The notes under the pieces were generated by a model. It worked only from the letters and a program-made list of their open reading frames with translations. It was not told the DNA's origin and made no database searches. The position numbers and the translations under genes were made by a program. From Streptomyces goshikiensis (GTDB lineage Bacteria > Actinomycetota > Actinomycetes > Streptomycetales > Streptomycetaceae), in the NCBI RefSeq assembly GCF_014650555.1, contig NZ_BMVE01000001.1:310001-374000 (forward strand): 64,000 nt of DNA, written 5' to 3'. Positions 44,789-52,506 of the stretch are shown piece after piece. Positions within the stretch are counted from its first letter, which is position 1, and the number at the start of each line of letters is the position of its first letter.

Positions 44789-44822
44789 GGTCCGGAGCGG
44801 CCCCGCGGGGCCGCTCCGGACC
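44789..44822. terminator. Perfect 16-bp stem closing the ATP-grasp operon
   Basis: GGTCCGGAGCGGCCCC (44789-44804) is exactly complementary to 44807-44822, with a 2-nt gap that makes the whole segment palindromic. It separates the ligase operon from hisG. Confidence 0.85.
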
Positions 44823-44826
44823 CCGG

Positions 44827-44876
44827 CACGACACAGCACGGAACAGCACGGCACGGAACAGCACGGCACGGCACAG
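44827..44876. repeat. Short tandem repeats between the terminator and hisG
   Basis: About 50 bp built from CAGCACGG and AACAGCACGGCACGG units. The repeats lie in the hisG leader and may be replication slippage. No protein or RNA role is evident. Confidence 0.6.
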
Positions 44877-44918
44877 CCCCTGATCGTTCGACCGTTCACG
44901 ACGTGAGGAGTCCGACGG

Positions 44919-45773
44919 ATGCTAAGGATCGCGGTCCCCAACAAGGGTTCCCTGTCCGACCGGGCCTCGGCGATGCTCCGCGAGGCCGGCTACCAGCAGC
45001 GCAAGGAGGCCAAGGAGCTGGTCCTCGTCGATCCCGGCAACGCGGTCGAGTTCTTCTACCTCAGACCGCGGGACATCGCGGTCTACGTCAGCTCCGGCCG
45101 CCTCGACCTCGGCATCACCGGCCGCGACCTGCTCGTCGAGTCCGGGGCCAACGCCGAGGAGGTGCTGGCGCTCGGCTTCGGCCGCTCGACGTTCCGCTAC
45201 GCCGTCAAGCCCGGCTGGGCTCGGGACACCGCCGACTTCGACGGCCTGACCATCGCCACCTCGTACGAGGGCATCGTCGCCAAGCACCTCGCGGCGAGCG
45301 GGATCCAGGCCTCCGTCGTCCACCTCGACGGCGCGGTGGAGACCGCCATCGAGCTCGGGGTCGCCCAGGTCGTCGCCGATGTGGTCGAGACCGGGACCTC
45401 GCTGCGCAACGCCGGGCTGGAGGTGATCGGGGAGCCCGTCATGGAGTCGGAGGCGGTCGTGATCCGCCGCCCGGGCGCCGACGCGGGCTCCCAGGAGGCG
45501 AAGGCCCGGCAGTTCCTGCGGCGCCTCAAGGGCGTCCTGGTCGCCGGGGCGTACGTGATGATGGACTACGACTGCCGGGCCGAGGACCTGGAGGGCGCGG
45601 TCGCCCTCACGCCCGGCCTCGAAGCGCCCACCGTCTCCCCGCTGCACAACGAGGGCTGGGTGGCCGTCCGCGCGATGGTCCCCGCCGCGGAGGCCCAGCG
45701 GATCATGGACGACCTCTACGAGCTGGGCGCCCGCGCGATCCTCACGACGGCCATCCACGCCTGCCGTCTGTGA
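44919..45773 (+). CDS. hisG: ATP phosphoribosyltransferase, long form, probably a paralogue
   Basis: A 284-aa protein; ATG 44919 follows GAGGAG. Catalytic part: LRIAVPNKGSLSDRASAMLREAGY, FYLRPRDIAVYVSSGRLDLGITGRDLL and the PRPP loop DVVETGTSLRNAGLEV (about 153-168). The C-terminal ACT-like regulatory domain is present (about 200-284, VMMDYDCRAEDL, LHNEGWVAVRAM), so it is the histidine-inhibited long form. Streptomyces hisG normally sits beside hisE; here no his gene is near, and it follows the ligase operon. It may be a second copy giving resistance, as in antimetabolite clusters, or a biosynthetic PRPP transferase, as in the pentostatin/coformycin clusters. Primary hisG cannot be excluded. 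Confidence 0.88.
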   Translation: MLRIAVPNKGSLSDRASAMLREAGYQQRKEAKELVLVDPGNAVEFFYLRPRDIAVYVSSGRLDLGITGRDLLVESGANAEEVLALGFGRSTFRYAVKPGWARDTADFDGLTIATSYEGIVAKHLAASGIQASVVHLDGAVETAIELGVAQVVADVVETGTSLRNAGLEVIGEPVMESEAVVIRRPGADAGSQEAKARQFLRRLKGVLVAGAYVMMDYDCRAEDLEGAVALTPGLEAPTVSPLHNEGWVAVRAMVPAAEAQRIMDDLYELGARAILTTAIHACRL

Positions 45774-45813
45774 GCGCGCGGACGCCCGCCCGGTCGTCCC
45801 GCGAGGGCCCGGC

Positions 45814-47514
45814 TCAGAAGCCGGGCGGCTCGGTGTAGGTGCCCCACTCGTCGCGCAGCACGTTGCAGATCTCGCCGAGGGTGGCCTCGGCCCGTACCGC
45901 GTCGAGCATGGCCGGGATCATGTTCGACCCGTCCCGCGCGGCCTCCAGCATCGTCTTGAGCGAGGCCGTGACCTTCGCGTCGTCGCGCCGGGACTTGCGC
46001 GCGGCGAGCTCGCGGACCTGGACGGTCTCCACCTCGTGGCTGACCCGGAGGATCTCCAGGTCGCCGGTGACCGAGCCGTGGTGGACGTTGACGCCGACGA
46101 CCCGCTTGTCGCCCTTCTCCAGGGAGCGCTGGTACTGGAAGGCCGACTCGGCGATCTCGCCGGTGAACCAGCCGTCCTCGATGCCGCGCAGGATGCCCGA
46201 GGTGATCGGACCGATCGGGTGCTGCCCGTCCGGGTGGGCGCGCAGCCCGCGCTCCTTGATCTGGTCGAAGATCTTCTCGGCGTCGGCCTCGATGCGGTCG
46301 GTGAGCTGCTCGACGTACCAGGCGCCGCCCAGCGGGTCGGCCACGTTGGCGACGCCGGTCTCCTCCATGAGCACCTGCTGGGTGCGCAGGGCGATCTCGG
46401 CCGCCTGCTCGCTCGGCAGCGCGAGGGTCTCGTCGAGGGCGTTGGTGTGCAGCGAGTTCGTCCCGCCGAGGACGGCGGCGAGGGCCTCGACGGCGGTGCG
46501 GACGACGTTGTTGTACGGCTGCTGCGCGGTCAGCGAGACCCCGGCGGTCTGGGTGTGGAAGCGCAGCCACATCGACTTGTCGCTCTTGGCCCCGTAGACC
46601 TCCTTCATCCAGCGCGCCCAGATCCGGCGGGCCGCGCGGAACTTGGCGATCTCCTCGAAGAAGTCGAGGTGGGCGTCGAAGAAGAAGGACAGCCCGGGCG
46701 CGAAGACGTCCACGTCCATGCCGCGCGAGAGGCCGAGTTCCACGTACCCGAAGCCGTCGGCGAGGGTGTAGGCGAGCTCCTGCGCGGCCGTGGCCCCGGC
46801 CTCGCGGATGTGGTAGCCGGAGACGGACAGCGGCTTGTACGCCGGGATGCCCTTCGCGCAGTACTCCATGAGGTCGCCGATGAGGCGCAGGTGCGGCTCG
46901 GGTTCGAAGAGCCACTCCTTCTGGGCGATGTACTCCTTGAAGATGTCGGTCTGGAGCGTGCCGTTCAGCACGGCCGGGTCCACGCCCTGCCGCTCGGCGG
47001 CGACCAGGTACATGCAGAACGCGGGCACGGCGGGCCCGGAGATCGTCATCGAGGTGGTCACGTCGCCGAGGGGGATGTCCTTGAACAGGACCTCCATGTC
47101 GGCGGCGGAGTCGATGGCGACGCCGCAGTGGCCGACCTCGCCGAGCGAGCGCGGGTCGTCGGAGTCGCGGCCCATGAGGGTCGGCATGTCGAAGGCGACG
47201 GAGAGCCCGCCGCCGCCGGCGGCCAGGATCATCTTGTAGCGCTCGTTGGTCTGCTCGGCGTTGCCGAACCCGGCGAACTGCCGGATCGTCCAGGTCCGGC
47301 CTCGGTAGCCGGTGGCGTGCAGGCCCCGGGTGTAGGGGTACTCGCCCGGCCAGCCGATGCGCTCGAACCCCTCGTAGGCGTCGCCGGGGCGGGGCCCGTA
47401 GACGGGGTCGACGTCATCTCCGGAGAGCGTCGTGAAATCGGCCTCGCGCTTGCGGGCCTTGTCGTAACGGGCCTGCCAGCGGCGGCGGCCCTCCTCGATG
47501 GCGTCAGCATCCAT
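45814..47514 (-). CDS. icmA: Isobutyryl-CoA mutase large subunit (adenosylcobalamin-dependent)
   Basis: A 566-aa protein, the exact length of the characterised IcmA as I recall it. F80 (IRQFAGFGNAEQ) and Q198 (YIAQKEWLF) are the residues that distinguish isobutyryl-CoA mutase from methylmalonyl-CoA mutase (Tyr/Arg at those places). The barrel domain is complete. The B12-binding domain is absent, as expected, because it resides in the separate IcmB, which is not in this window. It interconverts isobutyryl-CoA and n-butyryl-CoA, linking valine breakdown to polyketide precursors. The meaB-type GTPase 8 kb away may be its chaperone. A 24-bp palindrome lies 7 bp upstream of the ATG. Confidence 0.92.
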   Translation of the reverse strand: MDADAIEEGRRRWQARYDKARKREADFTTLSGDDVDPVYGPRPGDAYEGFERIGWPGEYPYTRGLHATGYRGRTWTIRQFAGFGNAEQTNERYKMILAAGGGGLSVAFDMPTLMGRDSDDPRSLGEVGHCGVAIDSAADMEVLFKDIPLGDVTTSMTISGPAVPAFCMYLVAAERQGVDPAVLNGTLQTDIFKEYIAQKEWLFEPEPHLRLIGDLMEYCAKGIPAYKPLSVSGYHIREAGATAAQELAYTLADGFGYVELGLSRGMDVDVFAPGLSFFFDAHLDFFEEIAKFRAARRIWARWMKEVYGAKSDKSMWLRFHTQTAGVSLTAQQPYNNVVRTAVEALAAVLGGTNSLHTNALDETLALPSEQAAEIALRTQQVLMEETGVANVADPLGGAWYVEQLTDRIEADAEKIFDQIKERGLRAHPDGQHPIGPITSGILRGIEDGWFTGEIAESAFQYQRSLEKGDKRVVGVNVHHGSVTGDLEILRVSHEVETVQVRELAARKSRRDDAKVTASLKTMLEAARDGSNMIPAMLDAVRAEATLGEICNVLRDEWGTYTEPPGF

Positions 47515-47521
47515 GCTTCAA

Positions 47522-47545
47522 ATTTACTAGGACGTCCTAGTAAAT
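47522..47545. promoter_or_regulatory. 24-bp perfect palindrome upstream of icmA
   Basis: The arm ATTTACTAGGAC (47522-47533) is followed directly by its exact reverse complement (47534-47545). It overlaps the expected promoter and leader of icmA, only 7 bp from the ATG, so binding would block expression. It is a strong candidate repressor operator; the regulator is unknown. Confidence 0.7.
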
Positions 47546-47594
47546 GTCGATGGCAAACCTCCGGTAGTCCTGAGGTGACTCCCCGTGACGCGAC

Positions 47595-47622
47595 GAAGCC
47601 CGTCGCGGCGGCGACGGGCTTC
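47595..47622. terminator. Terminator of the DUF3817 gene
   Basis: GAAGCCCGTCGC (47595-47606) and GCGACGGGCTTC (47611-47622), a perfect 12-bp stem with a GGCG loop. It isolates the icmA promoter from upstream transcription. Confidence 0.8.
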
Positions 47623-47655
47623 GGGCGGGAGTCCCGGGGTCGGAACGGAAGGGGG

Positions 47656-47985
47656 TCAGGCCTCGGCGGTGGCCAGGCCGCCCTCGACCAGCGGCTCGAC
47701 CTCGGCGCGGATCCTGCGCTCGACGAAGAAGGCGGCCAGCGGGATCGTCCCCGAGACGAGCACCCAGAGGAGCTTGCCGAAGGGCCACTTGGCCTTGGAA
47801 CCCAGGTCGAAGGCGAACACCAGGTAGATCATGAACAGCACACCGTGGGCCTGCGAGACCGCGAAGGTCAGGTCGGCGCCGGTGTCGAAGCCGTACTTCG
47901 CCACCATGCAGGCACAGAGGATCAAGAGCATGACCGCCGTCACGTAGGCCATGACGCGGTAGCGGGTCAGCACGCTTCGTTTCAT
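47656..47985 (-). CDS. DUF3817 integral membrane protein
   Basis: A 109-aa protein with about three membrane helices (YVTAVMLLILCACMVAKYGF; AHGVLFMIYLVFAFDLG; LLWVLVSGTIPLAAFFVERR). The K-W-P-F motif (SKAKWPFGKLLW) is typical of DUF3817 (YdzA-like) proteins. It follows the MarR gene on the same strand by 78 bp. A paralogue lies at 51292. Function unknown. Confidence 0.82.
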   Translation of the reverse strand: MKRSVLTRYRVMAYVTAVMLLILCACMVAKYGFDTGADLTFAVSQAHGVLFMIYLVFAFDLGSKAKWPFGKLLWVLVSGTIPLAAFFVERRIRAEVEPLVEGGLATAEA

Positions 47986-48063
47986 GCGGACGAGCCTAAC
48001 CGTCCCTTTTGCTCGATCTTGACGAGGGGCCGGGTGACGCCGGCTGCTCCCCCGCCCCTTCCC

Positions 48064-48573
48064 CTACTTCTCCTGGAAGTCGGCGGCGGCCACCCGCAGG
48101 GGGCGCAGCAGCGCGAAGATCTCGCCGCACTCCTCCTCGTCGTACGCCCCGAGGCCGAAGTCGATCTCCATCAGGTCCTTCGTGGCCGCCTCGACCACCT
48201 CGCGGCCCTTGTCCGTGATGGAGGCGAGGGTGCCGCGTCCGTCATTCGGGTTGGGGCGCTTGTCGACGAGACCGGAGCGGACCAGCCGGTCCACGGTGTT
48301 CGTCACCGACGTCGGGTGCACCATGAGGCGCTCGCCGATCTTCGACATCGGGAGCTCACCGGCCTTGGAGAAGGTGAGCAGCACCAGCGCCTCGTAGCGC
48401 GCGAAGGTCAGTCCGTACGGTTTGACCACCGCGTCGACCTCGGCGAGCAGGATCTGGTGCGCGCGCATGATCGAGGTGATGGCGGCCATCGAGGGCACCG
48501 GCCCCCAGCGCTGCTGCCAGAGTTCGTCGGCGCGGGCGATGGGATCGAAGGGAAGACTGAGCGGCTTGGGCAC
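48064..48573 (-). CDS. MarR family transcriptional regulator
   Basis: A 169-aa protein with a GTG start at 48573. The winged helix is clear (LPMSKIGERLMVHPTSVTNTVDRLVRSGLVDKRPNPNDGRGTLASITDKGREVVEAA, about 75-130). It sits between an MFS gene (21 bp away) and the DUF3817 gene, all on the minus strand. Its ligand is unknown; control of the neighbouring membrane genes is likely but not shown. Confidence 0.88.
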   Translation of the reverse strand: MPKPLSLPFDPIARADELWQQRWGPVPSMAAITSIMRAHQILLAEVDAVVKPYGLTFARYEALVLLTFSKAGELPMSKIGERLMVHPTSVTNTVDRLVRSGLVDKRPNPNDGRGTLASITDKGREVVEAATKDLMEIDFGLGAYDEEECGEIFALLRPLRVAAADFQEK

Positions 48574-48594
48574 GGACCAGACCCTACCGGGCGG

Positions 48595-49857
48595 TCATTT
48601 GCCGGGGGGTCCCGTCTCATTCCCCGGCCCTCCCGACGGGCGGCCGGCGGCCCTCAGTTCGGCGAACAGCAGGACGACGACCACCGTGCCGAGGGCGGCG
48701 GCGCCCGTGACGACCACGTGCACCGGGAGGAACTCGGCGGCGAGCCCGGCCAGTGCCATGCCGACGCCCTGGAAGGTCATCAGGCCGGTGCTGAGCAAGG
48801 TCATGGCCCGGCCCCGGAGTTCCCCGGGGACGGCGTCCACGTACATCTGGTCGAGGCCGAGGGTGTGGGCGTGGGCGAGCCCCGAGAGCAGCAGCAGAAC
48901 GAACAGGACGGCGGCGCCGGGCCGGAGCGCGTAGCCGAGCAGCGGCAGCGGCGCGGCGGTGGCGAGCGGGACCACGATCCGCGAGCGCGTCCGGGGGGAG
49001 AGCGCGGAACCCGCCCAGAGCTCGCCCGCGATCACGCCGACGGGCTGCGCGCACATCAGCAGCCCGAGGGCGGCGGTGCCGGCGCCGATGCCGTCGGCGT
49101 ACGGGGCGAGCAGGGCCTCCGGGACGATGACGAAGACGGGCGGCAGCCAGAACAGCAGGATCAGCGCCCGCAGCCGGCGCTCGCCCAGTACGGCCCGCAG
49201 CCCCGCGCCGACGGACATCGGCGGTGCGCCGGCTCCCGCGCGGGCGGGCCGGGAGCGGGTGCCGAACCGCAGCAGCAGCGCGGAGCCGAGGAACCCGGCG
49301 GCGGTCAGGGCGACGGCCCCGCGCGGTGCGAGGACGGTGAGCAGCAGTCCGCCGATCCCGAAGCCGGTCAGCTGGGCGCTCTGGGCCACCATGCGCAGCA
49401 GCGAGCGGCCGAGGACGAAGGCGTCGCCGGGGCCGAGGACGTCGGCGAGGGAGGCGGCGCGGGCGCCCTGGAAGAGCGGCGCGACGAAGGCCATGGCGCA
49501 GCGCAGTACGAGGATCCCCGCGACCGGGGTGCCCGGCAGGACCATGGCGGCGGCGCACGCGGCGCAGACGAGGTCGCAGCCGACGAGCACCCGCCGGGCG
49601 GGGTACCGGTCGGCGGTCCCGGCGAGCAGGGTCCCGCCGAGGGCGTAGGGGAGGAAGCCGAGGGCGAAGGTGAGCGCGCTCATCAGGGGCGAGCCGGTGA
49701 GGCGGTAGACGAGGACGGTGAGGGAGATCTCGGCGATCACGACGCCGAGGACGGACAGCAGGTGCGCGGCGAAGACGGCCCGGAACTCACGGATCCGGAA
49801 CACCGTGCGGTAGCCGCCGGCGGGGGTGAGCGCCGTGGCCCGGTTGACGGTTGGCAT
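48595..49857 (-). CDS. MFS transporter (12-TM, efflux type)
   Basis: A 420-aa protein. ATG 49857 is preceded by AGGGTGG. Hydrophobic helices begin at about residue 25 (FRAVFAAHLLSVLGVVIAEISLTVLVY), and the motif-A region is GTADRYPARRVLVGCDL. It resembles multidrug or unknown-substrate MFS exporters of the 12-helix type. It is divergent from the ArsR/DUF5937 regulator, with a perfect inverted repeat between them. Confidence 0.85.
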   Translation of the reverse strand: MPTVNRATALTPAGGYRTVFRIREFRAVFAAHLLSVLGVVIAEISLTVLVYRLTGSPLMSALTFALGFLPYALGGTLLAGTADRYPARRVLVGCDLVCAACAAAMVLPGTPVAGILVLRCAMAFVAPLFQGARAASLADVLGPGDAFVLGRSLLRMVAQSAQLTGFGIGGLLLTVLAPRGAVALTAAGFLGSALLLRFGTRSRPARAGAGAPPMSVGAGLRAVLGERRLRALILLFWLPPVFVIVPEALLAPYADGIGAGTAALGLLMCAQPVGVIAGELWAGSALSPRTRSRIVVPLATAAPLPLLGYALRPGAAVLFVLLLLSGLAHAHTLGLDQMYVDAVPGELRGRAMTLLSTGLMTFQGVGMALAGLAAEFLPVHVVVTGAAALGTVVVVLLFAELRAAGRPSGGPGNETGPPGK

Positions 49858-49895
49858 GCGGACCACCCTGCGCGGGCTACGGTGGCGCGGACAGG

Positions 49896-49915
49896 GATTC
49901 GGCGCAGGCCGAATC
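49896..49915. promoter_or_regulatory. Inverted repeat in the MFS / ArsR divergent region
   Basis: GATTCGGC (49896-49903) and GCCGAATC (49908-49915) with a GCAG spacer, 38 bp before the regulator start. Candidate operator for the divergent ArsR-type protein. Confidence 0.5.
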
Positions 49916-49953
49916 ACCGGGGCCTCTCGGGGCGGCGACGGGAGGTACGGCCG

Positions 49954-50958
49954 ATGGCGTTCCACTTCCGCTTCGGGCCGGGTGACCTGCTGCGCTGCCG
50001 GTTCGCGATCTCCCCGCGCTGGGAGACGCAGGAGGCGGTGCGGACCCTGCGCCGCCCGCACCGGCAGGCGTACCACCTGCCCTGGCTGCGCCGGATCCGG
50101 GCGGCCGCCGACGGGCTGGACCTGCGGCCGCTGTGGCTGCTGATGCCGCGCAGCGGGCACAACCCGGACTTCCTCGGCCCGCCGCCGCTGGGGCCCTCCG
50201 CCATGATGGAGGAGGAGCTGGCCCGGGTGCGCGCCGCCGGCACCGAGGACCCGGAGGCGGTACGGGAGGACCTGCGGCGCGCGCTCGTCTGCACCCCGGG
50301 TGCCCTGGAGAGCGACCTCGGGCAGCGGATGCTCGCGGATCCGGCCCGGGCGGTACGGGAGTTGGCCGATCTGTACGAGCGGGCCTGGGCCGCCCTGATC
50401 GCCCCGCACTGGCCGCGGCTGCGCGCCGTGCTGGAGGCGGACATCCTGTTCCACTCGCGCCGGCTCACGGCCGGCGGTCTGGAGGCCCTGTTCGACGGCC
50501 TCCATCCGGACCTCGGCTGGTGCGAGGACACGCTCACCATCCGGCGCCGGGCGCACCACGACCGGGAGCTGAACGGGCAGGGGCTGCTGCTGATGCCGAG
50601 CGCGTTCGTGTGGCCGGAGGTGGTCGGGGGCTACGACCCGCCCTGGCAGCCGACGCTCGTCTACCCGGCCCGGGGCATCGGCGCGCTGTGGACGGCTCCG
50701 GCCGGTCCGGCCCCGCGGGCGCTGGCCCGGCTGCTCGGGCGGGCCCGGGCCGACGTGCTGTGCGCCCTGACCGAGCCGGCCTCGACGACGGCGCTCGCGC
50801 ACCGCCTGGGGCTCGCGCCGTCAACGGTGTCGGCGCACCTCAAGGCCCTGCACGGGGCGGGCCTGCTGATCTCCGCCCGCCACGGACACCGGGTCCACTA
50901 CGAGCGCACCCCCCTGGCGATAGCCCTGACCACGGGCACACCCCCCGAGCCCACCTGA
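49954..50958 (+). CDS. ArsR-type regulator with DUF5937-like N-terminal domain
   Basis: A 334-aa protein; ATG 49954 follows GGGAGG. A long N-terminal region (about 1-240, starting MAFHFRFGPGDLLRCRFAISP) is characteristic of actinomycete winged-helix proteins annotated DUF5937. The C-terminal ArsR helix-turn-helix is clear: LTEPASTTALAHRLGLAPSTVSAHLKALHGAGLLISARHGHRVHYER (about 270-315). It lacks the metal-binding cysteines of ArsR, so a small-molecule or other signal is more likely. It is divergent from the MFS exporter. Confidence 0.83.
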   Translation: MAFHFRFGPGDLLRCRFAISPRWETQEAVRTLRRPHRQAYHLPWLRRIRAAADGLDLRPLWLLMPRSGHNPDFLGPPPLGPSAMMEEELARVRAAGTEDPEAVREDLRRALVCTPGALESDLGQRMLADPARAVRELADLYERAWAALIAPHWPRLRAVLEADILFHSRRLTAGGLEALFDGLHPDLGWCEDTLTIRRRAHHDRELNGQGLLLMPSAFVWPEVVGGYDPPWQPTLVYPARGIGALWTAPAGPAPRALARLLGRARADVLCALTEPASTTALAHRLGLAPSTVSAHLKALHGAGLLISARHGHRVHYERTPLAIALTTGTPPEPT

Positions 50959-50998
50959 GCAGGACCGCCGGGGCTCCGTACCCGCGCGCCGACTCCGC

Positions 50999-51295
50999 TC
51001 AGCCGCCCGCGAGGTGGCGTTCGACCGTCTCCATCTTCGAGGTCATGCCGTCGCTGACGCCGGGGCGGATGTCGGCCTTGAGGACGAGGGAGACGCGCGG
51101 GGCGCGTTCCTCCACGGCGGCGACCGCCCGCTTGACGACGTCCATCACGGCGTCCCAGTCGCCTTCCACGGTGGTGAACATCGCGTCGGTGCGGTTCGGC
51201 AGACCGGACTCGCGCACGACGCGGACCGCGTCGGCCACGTACTCGCCGACCTCTTCGCCCACCCCCAGCGGGGTCACCGAGAACGCGACGATCAC
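50999..51295 (-). CDS. MTH1187/DUF77 family thiamine-binding-type protein
   Basis: A 98-aa protein; the GTG at 51295 overlaps the preceding stop by 4 nt (GTGA). Typical motifs are [52 protein letters not shown] spacing ([17 protein letters not shown]) and [13 protein letters not shown]. Relatives form ferredoxin-like tetramers that bind thiamine or related heterocycles. It is translationally coupled to the DUF3817 membrane gene. Confidence 0.85.
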   Translation of the reverse strand: MIVAFSVTPLGVGEEVGEYVADAVRVVRESGLPNRTDAMFTTVEGDWDAVMDVVKRAVAAVEERAPRVSLVLKADIRPGVSDGMTSKMETVERHLAGG

Positions 51296-51636
51296 GCGTC
51301 GGCCGCCTCGCGCGCGCGGGCCGCGATGACGCTGTCGGCCTCTTCGCGCTTGAGCAGCTTGTCGCCGTAGAGGCCGCCGAAGGGCACCAGCGAGAGCAGG
51401 AAGAACAGGGCGGCCTTCTTGAACGGCCACTTGGCCCGGTTCCAGACATCCAGCAGGAAGACCGAGTAGATGAGGAAGAGGATGCCGTGCAGCATGCCCA
51501 GCGGCATCTTCAGGTAGTCGATGTCGGTGAGCCAGCTCAGCAGCGTCCCGAAGATCAGCAGGGCGGGGAAGGAGAGCGCCTCCGGAACGGAGATGAGGCG
51601 CAGCCGGTGCAGGGCGGAGGCGGTCTTGATGTCCAC
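51292..51636 (-). CDS. DUF3817 integral membrane protein (second copy)
   Basis: A 114-aa protein; the GTG at 51636 follows GAAGG. Three hydrophobic helices and the [33 protein letters not shown] segment match the DUF3817 protein at 47656 (AKWPFGKLLWVLVSGTIP). Coupled by GTGA overlap to the thiamine-binding-type gene. Divergent from the AIM24 operon. Confidence 0.83.
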   Translation of the reverse strand: MDIKTASALHRLRLISVPEALSFPALLIFGTLLSWLTDIDYLKMPLGMLHGILFLIYSVFLLDVWNRAKWPFKKAALFFLLSLVPFGGLYGDKLLKREEADSVIAARAREAADA

Positions 51637-51867
51637 GTGGAACCTTCGGGACGGGGCTGGAGGTCGGTCCCAGTGTCTCAGCCGCTTTGCGGGATCTTGA
51701 CCCGGGTCCCGCTCCGCGCGCGGGCGTGGCGCGGGCGGCGCGCGGGGCGGCCCGCGCCGGCCGCGGCCGGGCCGGAGGTGGCCGGGTGTGCCCGATCGTG
51801 CCCGAGTGTGGCGCATATCGGCCACGAGGCCCTGTTCGGGTGCGCTCCCTGCCGATAACGTCATCCC

Positions 51868-52506
51868 GTGGCTCAGTTCCGACTCCAAGGCAGCAAGGTG
51901 CTGGCCGTCGATCTGACCGGGGACGCCGTGAAAGCGAAGAACGGCTCCATGGTCGCGTACGACGGGCAGATGGCCTTCAAGAAGATGACCGGCGGTGGCG
52001 AAGGCCTCCGCGGGATGGTGACCCGCCGGCTGACCGGCGAGCAGATGACCGTGATGGAGGTACAGGGGCACGGCACCTGCTTCTTCGCCGACCGCGCGAG
52101 CGAGATCAACCTCGTCAGCCTGCGCGGCGAGAAGCTCTACGTGGAGTCCAGCAACCTGCTGTGCACCGACGCCGGGCTGCGCACCGGCACCACCTTCACC
52201 GGGCTGCGCGGCGGGGCGACGGGCAACGGCCTGTTCACCACGACCGTCGAGGGCAGCGGGCAGGCGGCGATCATGTCGGACGGCCCGGCGGTGGTGCTGC
52301 GCGTCAGCGCCCAGTACCCGCTCTCCGTCGACCCGGGGGCGTACATCGCGCACACCGGCAACCTCCAGCAGTCCTTCCAGTCCGGCGTAAACTTCCGCAC
52401 GCTGATCGGCGAGGGCTCCGGCGAGGCGTTCCAGATCCGCTTCGAGGGCGAGGGCCTGGTGTACGTGCAGCCCAGCGAGCGCAACACCATCGGGGGCGAC
52501 ATCTGA
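51868..52506 (+). CDS. AIM24 family protein, copy 1
   Basis: A 212-aa protein with a GTG start ([33 protein letters not shown]). Glycine-rich beta-strand repeats of the AIM24/TRAP-like fold are evident: [42 protein letters not shown], then [19 protein letters not shown]. Yeast AIM24 affects mitochondrial membrane organisation; bacterial function is unknown. First of three overlapping paralogues. Confidence 0.88.
   Translation: MAQFRLQGSKVLAVDLTGDAVKAKNGSMVAYDGQMAFKKMTGGGEGLRGMVTRRLTGEQMTVMEVQGHGTCFFADRASEINLVSLRGEKLYVESSNLLCTDAGLRTGTTFTGLRGGATGNGLFTTTVEGSGQAAIMSDGPAVVLRVSAQYPLSVDPGAYIAHTGNLQQSFQSGVNFRTLIGEGSGEAFQIRFEGEGLVYVQPSERNTIGGDI

Noticed and set aside
44919..45773. Plain housekeeping hisG, of no interest
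   Set aside because: It cannot be excluded, but the absence of hisE or any other his gene, and the position after the ligase operon, make a paralogue more likely, so it was kept as a finding.
46036..50958. A 1640-codon plus-strand frame across icmA, MarR and MFS genes
   Set aside because: It is an open shadow over several well-supported minus-strand genes. Only its last 334 codons (from 49954) are a real gene.
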